Assembly: GCF_010015585.1 (NCBI RefSeq)
Contig: NW_022985092.1
Coordinates: 245,811 to 309,810, forward strand
Direction of reading: 5' to 3'
Origin: Eremomyces bilateralis CBS 781.70
Taxonomy: Eukaryota > Ascomycota > Dothideomycetes > Eremomycetales > Eremomycetaceae
DNA: 64,000 nt
Both the position numbers and the translations under genes were made by a program. The notes beneath the pieces are model-generated. The model was not told the origin of the DNA, did not search any database, and saw only the letters and a list, made by a program, of their open reading frames with translations. Each line of letters begins with the position of its first letter. The stretch's first letter is position 1. Positions 22,954 to 35,655 of this stretch are shown here, in pieces.

Positions 22954-24677
22954 ATGTCTGCCGACCAATTCAAGACGCGGACGATGAAGAGGAAGAATGT
23001 GAAGGGCCTGGCTCTATCGTCCACTCCGCGTCCGCCGGTTACTGCTACCGGCGACTCACAGGTCGCTGGCGCCAGTGGCAATTCTCGCTCAGATCGCGGC
23101 GATACGTTGGAGATTGGCGTGGAGTTCCGGCTGGATCTTCGGGCGGAAGATCTCGTCGTCCTGAAAGAGCTGGGTTCGGGCAATGGTGGGACCGTCAGTA
23201 AGGTCCAGCATGCTGCCACCAGGGTGATCATGGCCCGCAAGGTAAGCCCTTCTTAATCCTCCGGTCCATCGTGACGCTGACATGGTGAACAGATCATCCG
23301 TGTGGAAGCCAAGGAGGAAGTGAGGAAGCGCATCGTTCGCGAACTCCAGATCATGCACGAATGCAATTCTCCCTACATCGTCTCGTTCTACGGTGCCTTC
23401 ATGAGCGAGACAGGCGACGTCATCATGTGTATGGAGTATATGGACTGCGGGTAAGTATAGCTACACACTTCAACTCGAAGCACCCATGACTCTGACACAT
23501 CTGTAGATCCCTCGATTCCATTTCTCGCAACTTCGGTCCTGTCCGAGTCGATGTCCTTGGCAAGATTGCCGAGGCCGTGCTCGGTGGACTCAGCTACCTC
23601 TACCGCACCCACCGTATCATGCACCGCGACATCAAACCTTCCAACGTCGTCGTGAACTCACGCGGTGGAATCAAGGTGTGCGACTTCGGCGTCTCCTCGG
23701 AACTGGAGGGCTCGATCGCCGAAACTTTCGTCGGCACCGGCACCTACATGGCCCCCGAGCGCATCCAGGGCTCCCCGTACACCGTCAAGAGCGACGTCTG
23801 GAGCGTCGGCCTCACGCTCATGGAGCTGGCGATCGGCCGGTTCCCGTTCCAAACCGACCCCGCGGATGGTGGACCGCAGGGAATCCTCGACCTGCTCCAG
23901 CAGATCGTCCTTGAACCTGCGCCGAAGCTTCCGAAGTCCGATGCGTTCCCACAGATCCTCGAGGACATGATTTCCAAGTGTCTGCTAAAGGATCCGGCTC
24001 ACCGACCCACGCCGCAGGAACTCTTCGTAAGTCTACATCCCTCCGTGACTTTGTGGTGGAAACCCTTACTAACAGCCATTCAGGAAGCCGATCCCTTCCT
24101 CCTCGCCGCCAAACGCACCCCCGTCGACCTCGAAGCCTGGGCCATCAGCATGATGGAACGCCACAACCGCAAATCCCACCTCATGCTCGGCCAACCCGCC
24201 TCCAACGCCACCAAAGCCCACATGCTCCGCTCCATCCCCGACACCACCGTCACCTCCTCCCTCCCCTACGCCCAACCCCCTTCCTCCCTCCCTACCGACT
24301 CCCCCAGCTCCGGCTCCACCTCCACCTCCGGCACCGCGCCTCCCGTCCCCCTCGGCCACCCCATGTCCGCTACCGACGCATACATGGATGTCGACGTGCA
24401 CATGAGCAACCTCTCCATCGACGCCCCGCGGATGGCCTCCTCCGCCCGCGACCCCCCGATGTCCCGCGAATTCCAGCACCGCCCCGCCGATCGCCAATAT
24501 CCCGCTGACCGCCAATACCCTGCCGATCGTCAATATCCCGCCCGCACCAGCAGCGCCAACAGCTTCGGAAGCATGTCAGCCGGCATGGGCGGCGTGTCGA
24601 ACCACGGGAAGCTCGCTGAGCGAGGCCCGTCGACGGGCGGACTTCCCGGGCGCGACGTGAGGAAGCTGGGTCTCTGA
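22954..24677 (+). CDS. MAP kinase kinase, Ste7 type
   Basis: Four exons, join(22954..23241, 23293..23450, 23507..24026, 24084..24677); 519 aa. It is the middle kinase of the fungal pheromone/invasive-growth cascade (Ste7; MkkB in Aspergillus), activated by a Ste11-type MAPKKK and acting on a Fus3/Kss1-type MAPK. Gly loop LGSGNGGTV, beta3 Lys in VIMARKI, catalytic loop MHRDIKPSNVVVN, CDFGVSSEL, an activation loop with the MAPKK pattern S-x-A-x-T (GSIAETFVGTGTYM) and MAPERI are all intact. The N-terminal basic segment TRTMKRKNVKGLAL resembles a MAPK docking site. A 180-residue Pro/Ser tail includes a triple hexapeptide repeat. Assignment to Ste7 rather than the Pbs2 or Mkk1 class rests on the activation-loop sequence and N-terminus. 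Confidence 0.92.
24489..24542 (+). repeat. Three tandem 18-bp units coding DRQYPA
   Basis: In-frame triplicate hexapeptide in the disordered MAPKK tail. Copies differ at synonymous sites, so it is not a very recent slippage product. Confidence 0.8.
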
Positions 24678-25805
24678 TTGAAGTTCGGGGGGTTTGCGGT
24701 TTGTCGACCCCAGCCGGTTATTGATGGATCGCGACGGTGTCCTACCTACGTCCCGTTGTCTTGCGCCGGAGTTTCTCGGACAGCTTTCACGATGGAATTG
24801 GCGCGTGGATGGATTTGCCAGGGAGCGGCATTGATGGATGATACGCACTCGTACGCTCTGCTTCACGCTGCATGGATTGTCGACTGTTGTCTTCCCTTGA
24901 CGAGGCTTTTCGGCCGTAGAGCATTGGTGGCATATTGATGGAGTAATGCAGGCGTTTTCGGGGGTTGCTAGTTGCTATACGCTGTTGGGCGACGGCGGAC
25001 TGGATTGTCGTTACGTGCAAAGTTTAGCGGTTAATTCGGCTCTTGAGCGAAATACGATTCAGAAATCAAAATACATCATGCGGGATGTGGGATATGAGAT
25101 ATGGGATGATGTGGTTAGAGTGGTGGCTGGATGCTTTAAAGACCGTGTACCGTATCTGGATTTCAAATCGAGTCTTCAGTCTTGTCCATACCTTAGTTTC
25201 TATTTCCTTTCATCACTCAACTTTCATGACGATGCATCTGTAGGTCCATGAGGGATTATCGACTACAGTATCGTGGCGTGGTTGCGTCACCGGGACTAGA
25301 CTAAGGTACCAAGTCGCCCTCCTCGGCTGGAAGCTTGAAATTGGCGCTTCAGCTGCTCAGCAGACCACCGCCACCAACACCACCAATGCCATCACTTCAT
25401 CCCATCCCACAGCTTGCATTCCCTCCTGACTTGTACATACGTACCTTGACTTGCATTTTCGTGCCGATTCTAGATTCCAGATTCCAGATCCCAGAACTTC
25501 GAATTCCCTCGTCCTACCGTTCCATTATCGTTCAACCATCTCTCCTATTGTTCATCCCTCTTTTGTGTGGTATATCTCATCTTCATTCGTCCATTGCAGG
25601 CATCCCCTCTCCTATCTAGTCCTCCGTGTACAATCAATCTCTCAATAACAACCACTGTCCCGTTTCCTATCCTACGTTCTCTCGACTTCGGTTATCTTCC
25701 CCGGATCACCGTGTGCGACACCGACTCATATCCACCCACCCCGTCAATCTCGGCGCCGCTCCCCGCATCCAGCGGAGCGCTCCGGATTGTCCACCCTCCT
25801 TTCAG
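24678..25805. other. Intergenic, 1.1 kb
   Basis: 3' region of the MAPKK and pyrimidine-rich upstream region of the next gene. No gene seen. Confidence 0.45.
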
Positions 25806-27086
25806 ATGAACCCGTCCGACGCTCCGGCGACCACCACCACGTCGTTTGATGCCGGATTGGCCTACCTGGACGAAGACAGCAACCGTCCTCCCGCAACCGA
25901 ACGCGTGGAAGATAGCACGGCGAGTCGCGGACCTGAAGACGAGAGCACTAGCGCTCATCTAGATCGTCCGACAGGGAGAAAGCCGGCGCCGCTGAAGAAG
26001 AAGAAGCTAGCTATGGAGGATAAGAAAGAGGACAAGAAAGAGGGATCGCCTCCATCAGACACGCAATTCGACGCCAAACCGTCCGCCAGTCTCCCCATCC
26101 AGCCGCGCCCTTTAGCAGCATCCGCATCACCACCGCAATCCCCTCCCGACGACCGAATCGTCCCCGGATCACCGCACAGCACATCCAACGCCTTCGGCCC
26201 CTCCTCCCCCCGCCACCGCCTCCGCTCCACCTCTCCCCGCGTCCACTCCCCCGCGTCCTCCCAGATCTTCGAACGCAACGTCCAAGAGAGCGTCGACCCG
26301 GAAGACATGCCGCGCGCGATCCCCTCGCACATCCAGACTGAAGACCACATCCCCCCCGTGCTCGAGGCGTCCTCGCTCGCCATTACCGACGACCACCTGA
26401 ACCCCGACGAGGTTGAGATCGTGATGCACTCCGCCCACCAACCCGCCGCCGCCTCCGTCGCTGCTGGCACCGACAGCCTCCACTCCGCTCTCTCCGCCTC
26501 CCTCCACTCCGCCACCCACTCCCCCCTCCCCGACGACGCCCCATCCCTCGACTCCCTCCCCCCCACCTCCCCCTCCCCCGACTCCTCCGACGCCTCCCCC
26601 CTCGACGCCGCTGACCCCCGTCGCCTCTCCTTCATCTCCTTCGCCGACCTCCTCCAAGCCGAACACATCGAGACCGCCTCCTCCGCCAGCCCCAACCGCG
26701 AATCCCTCTTCCTCCCCCTCCACGCCTCCCCCCTCCCCAACCGCTCCCCGTCCCCCGTCCCCCGATCCCGCACCTCCCTCTCCTCCGCCCCCCCCGCCTC
26801 ACCCCCCACCTCTGGCGCCGCCAGTGTCAAGGGGCTCGAGATCTCCGGGGCGCGCTCGCCGCCGAGGCCGTTGGTGCTGGGGTCGCCCGGGCAGAGCGCC
26901 GCGGGGGGGGCGCAGAGTCCGCCGCTGTCCGGGGATTTGATGGTCGAGACGATGAGTCAGGCGTTGAGGCGGACGGGAAGTGGGGATTTGAGGGATGGGG
27001 GGATGGGGGGATTGGGGGGAAGGAGCGCGCCGGTGAGTGCGGTGACGTTGGAGGATGCGGGGGCGGATGATCGGTTGTTTAGGTAG
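25806..27086 (+). CDS. Ser/Pro-rich low-complexity protein, unknown function
   Basis: ORF of 426 aa from the first in-frame ATG (MNPSDAPATTTTSFDAGLAY); upstream codons in frame begin at GTG and look untranslated. Almost the whole protein is Ser/Pro/Asp-rich and disordered, with a Lys-rich patch (LKKKKLAMEDKKEDKKEG) at about 60-77. A short more hydrophobic part contains SLAITDDHLNPDEVEIVMHS, and RRLSFISFADLLQAEH (about 280-295) is the best candidate for a conserved linear motif or helix. No domain recognised. The coding strand is extremely C-rich up to about 26825 and then G-rich to the stop. Such bias can keep spurious frames open, so this gene is less certain than its neighbours. Confidence 0.55.
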   Translation: MNPSDAPATTTTSFDAGLAYLDEDSNRPPATERVEDSTASRGPEDESTSAHLDRPTGRKPAPLKKKKLAMEDKKEDKKEGSPPSDTQFDAKPSASLPIQPRPLAASASPPQSPPDDRIVPGSPHSTSNAFGPSSPRHRLRSTSPRVHSPASSQIFERNVQESVDPEDMPRAIPSHIQTEDHIPPVLEASSLAITDDHLNPDEVEIVMHSAHQPAAASVAAGTDSLHSALSASLHSATHSPLPDDAPSLDSLPPTSPSPDSSDASPLDAADPRRLSFISFADLLQAEHIETASSASPNRESLFLPLHASPLPNRSPSPVPRSRTSLSSAPPASPPTSGAASVKGLEISGARSPPRPLVLGSPGQSAAGGAQSPPLSGDLMVETMSQALRRTGSGDLRDGGMGGLGGRSAPVSAVTLEDAGADDRLFR

Positions 27087-30000
27087 GGGGGATCGTGGGT
27101 GTATAGGGAATTGGTTACGAGATGGGGTTCGGACGGAGGCGATTTTACTCGAGCTCATTTTTGACGCGGACAGCGTCCATTCCTTCTGACGAAGGCGTTT
27201 CGAGGGCAGGCGTCACTGGATACGGCCACGCTGGCATATTACCTATTTTTTTGGATTTCTTCTTCAAGTCACCAGGCGTTCTTGGATATGCGACAGTTAT
27301 CGTCACTCCGAACGAGAGCTTTAGTCTATGAACGCCCATTCCTATCCCCCGTAGTACATCTGTGTTTTCCATGCTACCTTTGCGTTTCGTGATAGCACCG
27401 CACTAGCTTTCGCCCACATCAGGATATCGTACATCTCCTTACTCCTGAAAAGCCACTAGCCACGGATTTCAACGATACCAAGGCCACTCCCCCTGACAGA
27501 AAATCCGAACCCCTTGAAGTCCCTTGCAACAGCGACACCACCGCAAACAAAGATGTCATGCTCCTCGCACTCCATCGCAAACCCGATCGTTAGGCCCGCA
27601 TGGATTCTATCTGCAGCCCGCATGGATCCTCTCTGCAGCCCCCAACCGCTGTATCCATTATCCCACGACGTGCACCTCCACGCACCAGTCCCTGCCGTGC
27701 GCAGCCATGGATGCTCCGTACCTGCATGGATTCCCACCACTCGTGTACCCTTGGCATTACTTATGGTGGTCGACGCACATAGGTGATAGTCTGATAGAGG
27801 ACGGAGGACAGGTCACATCGATGCGCCGAGAGAGACAGACATGGATATCTGGAATTCTGGAGGCCTGGTGTGACGCGTTGCCGCGGCGGTCCACCGTCTC
27901 GGCTGCATCTGCCAGGAACCGGACCGATGCCGACGGACGCGGGAGTCTCAAGTTGCCGTGTTCGGTGCCGCGGAGCCTAGGAGATTTCCCATCGGCAATA
28001 CAGGAGTCAGCGATACGGTTTCATGATTCCCCCCCAAATCTACGGACGTTACGATAATAGGAGCGCCCAGCGTTCAGCGTTCATCGTTCTAGAATCGAAA
28101 CCATCTCAGAGCCGAGAAAAGGGACAACTCATCCAAGCTGGTGTTACACCGTTATTAATAGTCCATGCTACAATGATTGAAAACGCGGTTGATGTTTCAG
28201 TTTTGAACGGTTATCTCCGCTCCCACTTATTCTTGAGATGATGTATGGACATCAGGGGTATGGACTGTGGACAGGAATTACCTAGCTGACGATCAGATGG
28301 GGTGGTAATTAGGGTCTAGGAGAGGAAATGAGCAATCATATGTTGGTCGTGTAACTAAAATTTGATGAATGCTTATTGCTTTCTCATTTCTGGCGCCGTT
28401 CGATCATCGGTATTTGGTGTATACCATTCTGGTCGTGATGCTGCATCCAACAGACACGACAACCATGATATATCTGTCGCCAGTGACCAGTCACCACTCA
28501 CCAGCTAGCCATCCATCCGCCATCTCAATCGAATATCCTGATTTCAGGATCTTCAGCTCATCTCGATTCTAGCCCTATTATGGACCCCCATCCCATTTCC
28601 TCTGGGTCGCTTAGTCGCATCTTCATTTCGGGGATCCATCCGTGCGCTCTGCCTTGTGCGCCGGTGCCGTCGTGCGACTTGTCAATTGTCATCAGATTCA
28701 GGGACGCAGGCGAGTCATCTAAGCTTGTGCGTACCTGGCGTTTGAATTCTGGATCCAGGATTCGCATGGGAGGCAGGGAGCGAGGTGGATTGGAATGAGT
28801 TGCCGGATCGCGTCTTGGACTTTGGAGGTCAAGAGGCGCGTAATAGTGGATGCTTACTGCTAAAATCTCACCAGTTACCACCACGTGAAATTCACAACGA
28901 GTCAACTCATCTTGGAACATGGCAGCAGGGGAGCCTGGACTGGATATCAAGATGATTAATGGTTAATGTGTACAGATGGTTGCGCCCTGTGCGGGAAAGG
29001 AACGGGCCTTCCAGAGCTCAAGACCGGGTCGGCTGAATCTCTCGATAGTCTTGAATAACGATGAATCGGACGAATTGCCAAAGACAGACTCGACATGTAT
29101 CGGGATTCGGTAGATAGCAACATGCGCCCTCCAGCCTTACTATGTAGTATGTACATCTCATTTGCTTTGGTCTTTCCATGTGGACATCGTCGGGAGTCCC
29201 GACCATCGGTAGCCATAAGCCAAGGCATTGTCCGTGCGAAGCTGTGAATTGGTCTCATGGTCTGGGTGACGAGTTGCACGTATCGAATAATTAGCACATC
29301 GGGATTCAGTTGTTTCGCTTCGACCCGCCGAGTTCGAGATTAAGGCTTGTGACGGCATCGGGATCGAATGGTGTTGGGTCCTAGATATTTTTCATAGAGT
29401 GGACAGTTGTACCATAAGCCCATAGCCATAAGGGTAAAGGGAGAGCTGTTGCTTGCGGTGTTACGATGCCGTTCATCCTGTAAACTCCATCTTCGCTCGT
29501 TCCATTCACATCGCCATATGCCAACGGATACCTATTGTTTATACCCTATTGTCTATACCTATTATCTATTGTTCAACCTTATTGTATACCACTCTCACCT
29601 GCTAGTCTCGGTGTATTTGCTTATTCCTTAGCATCCCTCGATACCCATCATTGCCCATCCTGGTGTTAGCTAAACCTCCCCCTGTTGCTGATCCGTCGTC
29701 GTTCGCTTCACCAGACAGTGCGGAGTTGTCCGTCTTAGCTAGCAGTCTAGCACCGAGAACTCCCCTCCCCAACTGCCTCACATTCGGTGAGAGGTGCTCG
29801 AAAAGTGCATCGATCACTTCCGATGACGGCCTGCCTTAACCTCCACCAATCGCCCTTTTCGAACCTAAACCCTCCATGTCCCTCGACATACATATCCTCG
29901 ACATACACATGATCGATGCGCGCTGACCGTCGGCTGCTCCAACTCTCCCAAACTCCTCCCAACGCCCCCGGACGAACGCCGTATATATAGACCGAAGCTA

Positions 30001-30109
30001 CCTGGAGTAAGGTGGATGCTTTCACCGGGACCTGGGCTGTTGGTGTGACGGAGAAGGTTGTTTCCGATTCATCTTCGCGGAGGTTCTAGTACGGGGAGTG
30101 GACAATTCG
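27087..30109. other. 3-kb gene-poor gap
   Basis: No ORF with recognisable content on either strand; a 130-residue minus-strand ORF at 28558-28950 is unsupported. It holds a short tandem duplication at 27595. The last few hundred bases are probably the RasGAP promoter and leader. Confidence 0.45.
27595..27638. repeat. Two tandem 22-bp units
   Basis: CCCGCATGGATTCTATCTGC... followed directly by a copy with two substitutions. Non-coding as far as I can see. Confidence 0.7.
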
Positions 30110-33100
30110 ATGATGCGCGAGATGGATACGAATCGCTCGCTGCGACGTCGCAACGACCAGCGCCGACGGGAATTATCTCCCGTCTCGTCCTCCTTCGCCA
30201 CCGACCGACCGCGGATCGATGAGCGTGAACTGCGAAATATCCCCGCATTGACAGACCGGTCGGTGTCGGGGTCCAGTTCCCTCTACTCGAACCGCAATCC
30301 CATGGGATCCACCATCCGCACTGTGACACCGGACTCCATTCCAGAAGGCCACACTTCCGTCACCACGCCAGTCAACGAAGATGACCCGGACTTCCTTTCT
30401 TCCGCGCCCGCATCGCCGCAAATCACCCCGAGAAACCCCTTCGATCTTGACCGCCAAGACCCATCCACCATACGGGAAACTCTACCACCACTTCCACCGC
30501 GTCCTTTGCTATCCAGGCCGGGTTCGAGCGATCGAATACCCTCCCTTCGCAACGTGAGGGAACTTCGGGCGTCTGGAGACTCTCATTCACAAAACCGTCC
30601 GCGCACCCGCACCCTGGACGAGGTGCGGGAGTCGAGCCCCTCGACGCGGTTAATCAAGGGACGGGGCCGGATTGGTTCGGTGCATTCGAGCAGTCCTACG
30701 CGGCAGTATCAAACCTTAGAGGAGACAGTCATGTCGATTGGACATCCGTCTACCGTCCCGGCATTCGCGCTCCAGAACCGGTCGGTAAGCAATCGGAACC
30801 GTTTGGTCAAAGCGCCACCAAGGACAGCGGATAGCTTCAATTCCAACTCCATCGACCCCGTGAACATCGGGCAACCGGAGAGCTTCCCAACGCCAGTCCA
30901 AGCGACCAACGCGCGGAGGATCCTCGAACTCATGCGATCGTCGTGCGGCAGAATGGAAGGAAGGCTCGCGTTCCGGAGAGGGAACGTCGACCAGTGGACA
31001 TTGGCGTACTGTAGCGTGAACGAAGAGGCCGGGAGCTTGGTGTATGAGATATACAGCAACAAGAACGACATGAACCCAAAGACCTTGATCCCCGACCTTC
31101 GAAGCTGTCAGATCCGCACCGGCTTCGATGGCGAAGGTCGCATGCCGTACTTGGATGTGTGTCCGCACTGCTCCAACCTCGAAGTCCACCTTCGCCCGCA
31201 CACCCAGGATGAATTCGACTCCTGGTTCGCCGCCCTACTCTGCTGGCAACCCATCCGCCCCAAAGGCCTCCAGAATCGCATGACGAAGCCCCAATCGCCG
31301 GTGATCAGCGAACGTCGCCTCGCGGACTCCCGCCGCCATTCCGAAGTCTCGTTGCTCAAGGAGGCGCCCATCATCAAGGTCGGCAAAATGACGTTTTGGG
31401 ACACCAGCGTTTCGCACAGCAACACAAGTGGCACCCCACGTGGCGTGCGGCCGCAGGTGCAGCGGATGGAGAGCTTCGCGTCGAAGCGGTGGCGACGCGT
31501 ATCTTGCACGTTGCGCGAGAACGGTGAGCTCAAGCTCTATTCCGAGTCGGACGTGACGCTGGTGTCGGTGGTACAATTGTCCCACCTGTCCCGATGCGCC
31601 GTGCAGCGATTGGACCCGTCTGTGCTGGATGAAGAGTTTTGCATCGCCATCTTCCCGCAGTACTCCATGACCTCGACGCACATTTCTCTAGTTCGCCCCA
31701 TCGTCCTTTCTCTCGACACCCGCGTGCAGTACGAAGTGTGGGTCGTCTTATTACGCGCATTTACTATTCCGCAATTATACGGGCCGAAACAACAATCCAT
31801 CCAGGACGAGAGGTCGTCGCCTCAGCCTTCGCAAGGCCTCTTTAGTCCTACGACCGCAGACATGTTCCGTATGGAGCGCTCTTTGAACGTACGGATCATG
31901 GAAGCACGCATTATAGATCACTCTTCCTCGAAGGCTCCGGAATCGAGTCATAATGGGAAATCCCCCGACCCAGGAAGCCCGTCTATTGCGCACTACGCCG
32001 AAATGCAGCTGGATGGCGAGACACGAGCGCGCACTATGGCCAAGGACGGGAACAATCCGTTCTGGCGAGAAGAGTTCGACTTCCATGACCTCCCCGACGT
32101 CACGTCCATCGCTACGATCCTCGTGAAAAAGAAAATCCCGCAACATCTGCAGAAGGAGAAGAATAATAAAGACGAAACGAGACGCATCTTTGACGTGCTA
32201 AGTTCCTCAGCCAACCATACTTCCAACGGCGGCTACTCCGACGTCAACTTCGACGCGACGGTGGGAAAGGTGGATATTGTGCTCGACGACGTTGACCCCG
32301 CCAAGGAGGGAGAAAAGTGGTGGCCCCTCGTCAACAGCTACGGCGCCCGCGTCGGCGAAGCGCTTCTGCGCCTCGAGGCGGACGAGTGTGTCATCCTCAT
32401 GGCACGCGACTACCAGCCGCTATCGGAACTACTCCACCGCTTCTCCAGCGGGCTCACGCTACAGATCGCGCACATGGTCCCGGGCGACCTACGACGGTTG
32501 AGCGATTGCCTGCTCAACATCTTCCAGGTCAGCGGCACGGCAGGTGACTGGATCATGGCGCTCGTAGAGGAAGAGGTTGACGGCACGGTGAAGGAGACCC
32601 CCGTGTCGCGGTTGCGGTTCGCGCGGCGGATGGGGTCCAACGAGTCGTCGGAGAACTTCGGCAGCACGAGCGAGCGTGAGCAGCTGGTGCGCGACCTGGG
32701 GAAGAACGCGACGCTGGAGGCGAACCTCCTGTTCCGCGGCAACACCCTGCTAACGAAGAGCTTGGACACACATATGAAGCGGCTGGGGAAGGAGTATCTG
32801 GACGAGATCCTCGGGGAGAAGTTGACGGAGATCGCGGGGCAGAATCCAGACTGCGAAGTGGATCCGAATCGGGTGGCGTCGGGAGCGAGCCTCGATCGGA
32901 ATTGGAAGCGGTTGATCAAGTACACGGAGGAGATCTGGTTTTGTATTTTCCATTCGGTCACGCGGTGCCCGCCGGAGTTGCGGCTGATCTTCCGCCATAT
33001 TCGAGCGTGCGCGGAAGATCGGTATGGGGACTTCTTGCGGTCGGTCAAGTACAGCAGCGTGAGCGGCTTCCTGTTCCTCCGGTTCTTTGTGCCGGCAGTG

Positions 33101-34244
33101 CTCAACCCCAAGCTGTTTGGGCTACTGAAAGGTGTGTCTCGTATCCCAACCGCCCTATCATGTGCTGAACTCTACAGATCATCCCCAGACACAAGCCCGC
33201 CGCACATTAACCCTCATTGCCAAGTCCCTGCAAGGGCTCGCCAACATGAGCACCTTCGGCTCCAAAGAGCACTGGATGGAGCCCATGAACGTCTTCCTCA
33301 CCTCGCACCGCCAAGAATTCAAAACTCTCATCGATAACATCTGCAGCATCCCCTCCTCCGCGTCCCCCCTCCCCACCCTCACCCCCTCCTACAGCACCCC
33401 CATCCAAATCCTCCAACGCCTCCCCCCCACTTCCCGTGAAGGCTTCCCCTCCCTCCCCTACCTCATCGATCACGCTCGCAACTTCGCCAACCTCGTCGCC
33501 CTCTGGCTCGACCGCTCCACGCCCATGGCCAACAACATCCGCCCCTCCGACGGCGACCTCCTTAAGTTCCACCGCCTCTGCGTCGCCATCGCCGCCCGCA
33601 CCACCGACTGCCTCGCTCGTGCCGAGCGCGCAGACCGCCCGTCTAGCGCCCTCAGCGTCCGCTGGGAGGACCTCATAGATCAGCTGGGTCATGTCGCTGG
33701 CATCGAGGCGCAGCAGGGCGCCGATTCGCCGCGTCCTAGCCATGGGCAGCAGCCGTCGCTGAGCGGGTCTGTCGCGAGTACGAATCACACCGAGACCGAC
33801 GACATGGGGAGCCCGACGGCAATGTGGGCGTCACCGCCAGTAAACGGGTCTGGGCGACGGGACCGCCGCGATCGGAGTAGCAGCGCGAGTGGCGCGCACG
33901 GACCGTATGCGCCATCCAGCGCGAGCACAACAGGGCCGGAGTTCACGCCTCCCGGCAGCGCGTCCGGAATGGAAGAGCGGAGCACGGGACGCAGTACAGA
34001 AATGGAGTTCAGTGCGGGGAGAGCGCTGGATTATCCGCTGGAAGGACGGCGGGGGAGTAATTTTGCGTTGCATCGGAGTGGACCGAGTAGTACGGTGAGC
34101 AGCGACGCGGAGGGGCCGACGGCGTTGCCGCGGTTTGAGCGGCGGGGGAGGGGAGAGAGGGTGCTGAGGGAGGGGGGGGAGGAGAGGAGGGAGAAGGGGT
34201 TTAAGCATGGGTTTATGCCGGGGTTTAAGAAGCGGAAGGGATGA
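30110..34244 (+). CDS. BUD2/CLA2-like RasGAP with PH-like and C2-like domains
   Basis: Two exons, join(30110..33131, 33178..34244), with a 46-nt GTGTGT...TACAG intron; 1362 aa. Start is the ATG of MMREMDTNRSLRRR; the frame opens at a GTG four codons earlier. Residues 1-270 are disordered. A PH-like domain spans about 275-385 (RMEGRLAFRRGN ... DEFDSWFAALLCW), and a C2-like domain about 590-700 (LNVRIMEARIID; GNNPFWREEFDFHDLP). The RasGAP domain covers about 770-1110, with the arginine-finger loop LLFRGNTLLTKSLD and the signature SGFLFLRFFVPAVLNPKLFG. The intron falls directly after that signature, and KDHPQTQARRTLTLIAKSLQ follows. Such proteins stimulate GTP hydrolysis by a Ras/Rap-family GTPase in polarity control. 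The C-terminal 250 residues are low-complexity. Confidence 0.9.
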
Positions 34245-34580
34245 TTAATGGGGGTGAGCGGTTGATGTGGATGTTCTTGCTGATGTTGTTGATACCAATA
34301 CCTACCTCTTCATCGGTGGGTAGACGCCGTGTTGGCATGTCATACGTTGGATGCACGGAAGGCTGGATTCCCACGGCCGGATTAGGTGCCTAGATTTCTC
34401 ATTCTACAATGGCTTGGTTTGCGATCGGCGATGATACCTACCTTACATATAAAGATCGACGCGGGAGATGGCGGTTGATAAGCGTTTGCATAGCATATAA
34501 ACGGGTACCTCGTATCACCGTTGTTGGCTATGGTGACTGTCACCATGTGAATATCCATTTCGAGTACTCTGTAAACTGTA
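34245..34580. other. 3' flank of RasGAP
   Basis: 336 bp, no feature seen; it ends where the TIR element begins. Confidence 0.4.
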
Positions 34581-35269
34581 TGGGGGTATCACTAAATGAA
34601 CACGCACGGTTTTCTCCATGAACACGTTCCCAACCCGGTTTAGTACGGGTCTCCATAGGAGTCCATCAAGATATAGATCATAGGACATGAGATACGCTCA
34701 AAGCAAGCAGAAAAACTATTGTATACTGAATCAGAGATTGAGCATCATGAAAAAAGCACCACCTGAGGTCCTCCGTGTCTCCTCGGGCTCGTTTCCAGTC
34801 CCCATTCCTGTTCCCCCATAAGGCTGTTGAGGTCGGGCGGCGAGGTCTATATCATCATCAAGATCGATTGGGAGGTCGAGTATGTCGTTAGGGTCTTGAT
34901 CAGACGATTCGTCAGTTGATAGTTCTTCAATTTTGTCGCTAATCTGTTCGTCTCTAGGACCAACCTATCCCCTCCGCGATAAGGCTCTCGAGCCTCATTT
35001 CCTATCTCGTCTTCACCGGCATCCGACGAATATCCGTACGCATCGAGGCCGGGCACTTGGAGACAGAGACGAGCCATTTCAAGGCGCGATTAAGTGACAT
35101 TTCTACATACAATTGACACCAGACAGATATTGGGAGGTTTGGAGGGGTATGGAGACATGCACTAAACCGGTTTGGGAACGTGTTCATGTATCAATACGGA
35201 ACGTGTTCATGTATCAATACGGAACGTGTTCATGGAGAGAACTGGGCGTGTTCATTTAGTGTTACCCCT
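34581..35269. mobile_element. Non-autonomous TIR element, about 690 bp
   Basis: The left end GGGGTATCACTAAATGAACA is repeated in reverse complement at the right end as GGGGTAACACTAAATGAACA. The similarity runs about 60 bp inwards to a shared CCGGTTTAG. The right terminal repeat is longer because a 23-bp unit (containing GTATTGATAC and ATGAACACGTTCC) is present twice more in tandem. No transposase ORF lies inside. A TA target duplication is possible (34579-34580 and 35270-35271), but the two ends do not align perfectly beside it. A Tc1/mariner-type MITE is the likeliest class. Confidence 0.7.
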
Positions 35270-35455
35270 TAAATACATAGAGAAGACTGAGGAGTCCTGA
35301 TTAGGCCTAGCCCAGGGGTAGAGGGCAGTGAAAGGAATGTTAGGTGGCAGTAGAAACTAACATGGGCATCTTGCGACACATTCCAGCTCTTTCGACCAAT
35401 TGTAGGATTCCTGCTCTTAAGGATCAAGGTCAATCTATCTACGCTCTTTTGGAAT

Positions 35456-35655
35456 CTAACGGTGTTTTCCCACTGTGTCGCTGCATTCATCACCTGATTG
35501 AGCGATACCGCTATTTAACTCACACATATGCCCAGCCAGTTTGATCAGTGCGGCTTTAGAAGGCACTTCGAGGAACACGGATACCGAGTCGAGCTGTACA
35601 ACGCTATTGCGATAATAGCGCTTAAAGAGACTTGCACGAGCATGGCCTATCACAA
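35456..35655 (-). pseudogene. Relic resembling the C-terminus of a DUF3435 (FluG-domain, tyrosine-recombinase-like) protein
   Basis: A short frame reads VIGHARASLFKRYYRNSVVQ then LDSVSVFLEVPSKAALIKLA. The pattern GH.....F..YY....V..D....F matches the C-terminal catalytic block (GH ... YY) of DUF3435 proteins, the family that includes Starship captain recombinases. An in-frame stop lies about eight codons upstream of the block, the frame ends at 35456, and no start is visible, so it is dead. The identification rests on one block recalled from family knowledge. The adjoining transposon may have cut off more of it. Confidence 0.4.

Noticed and set aside
28558-28950. 130-codon minus-strand ORF in the 3-kb gap
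   Set aside because: Unlike any known protein, composition looks non-coding, and nothing around it supports a gene.
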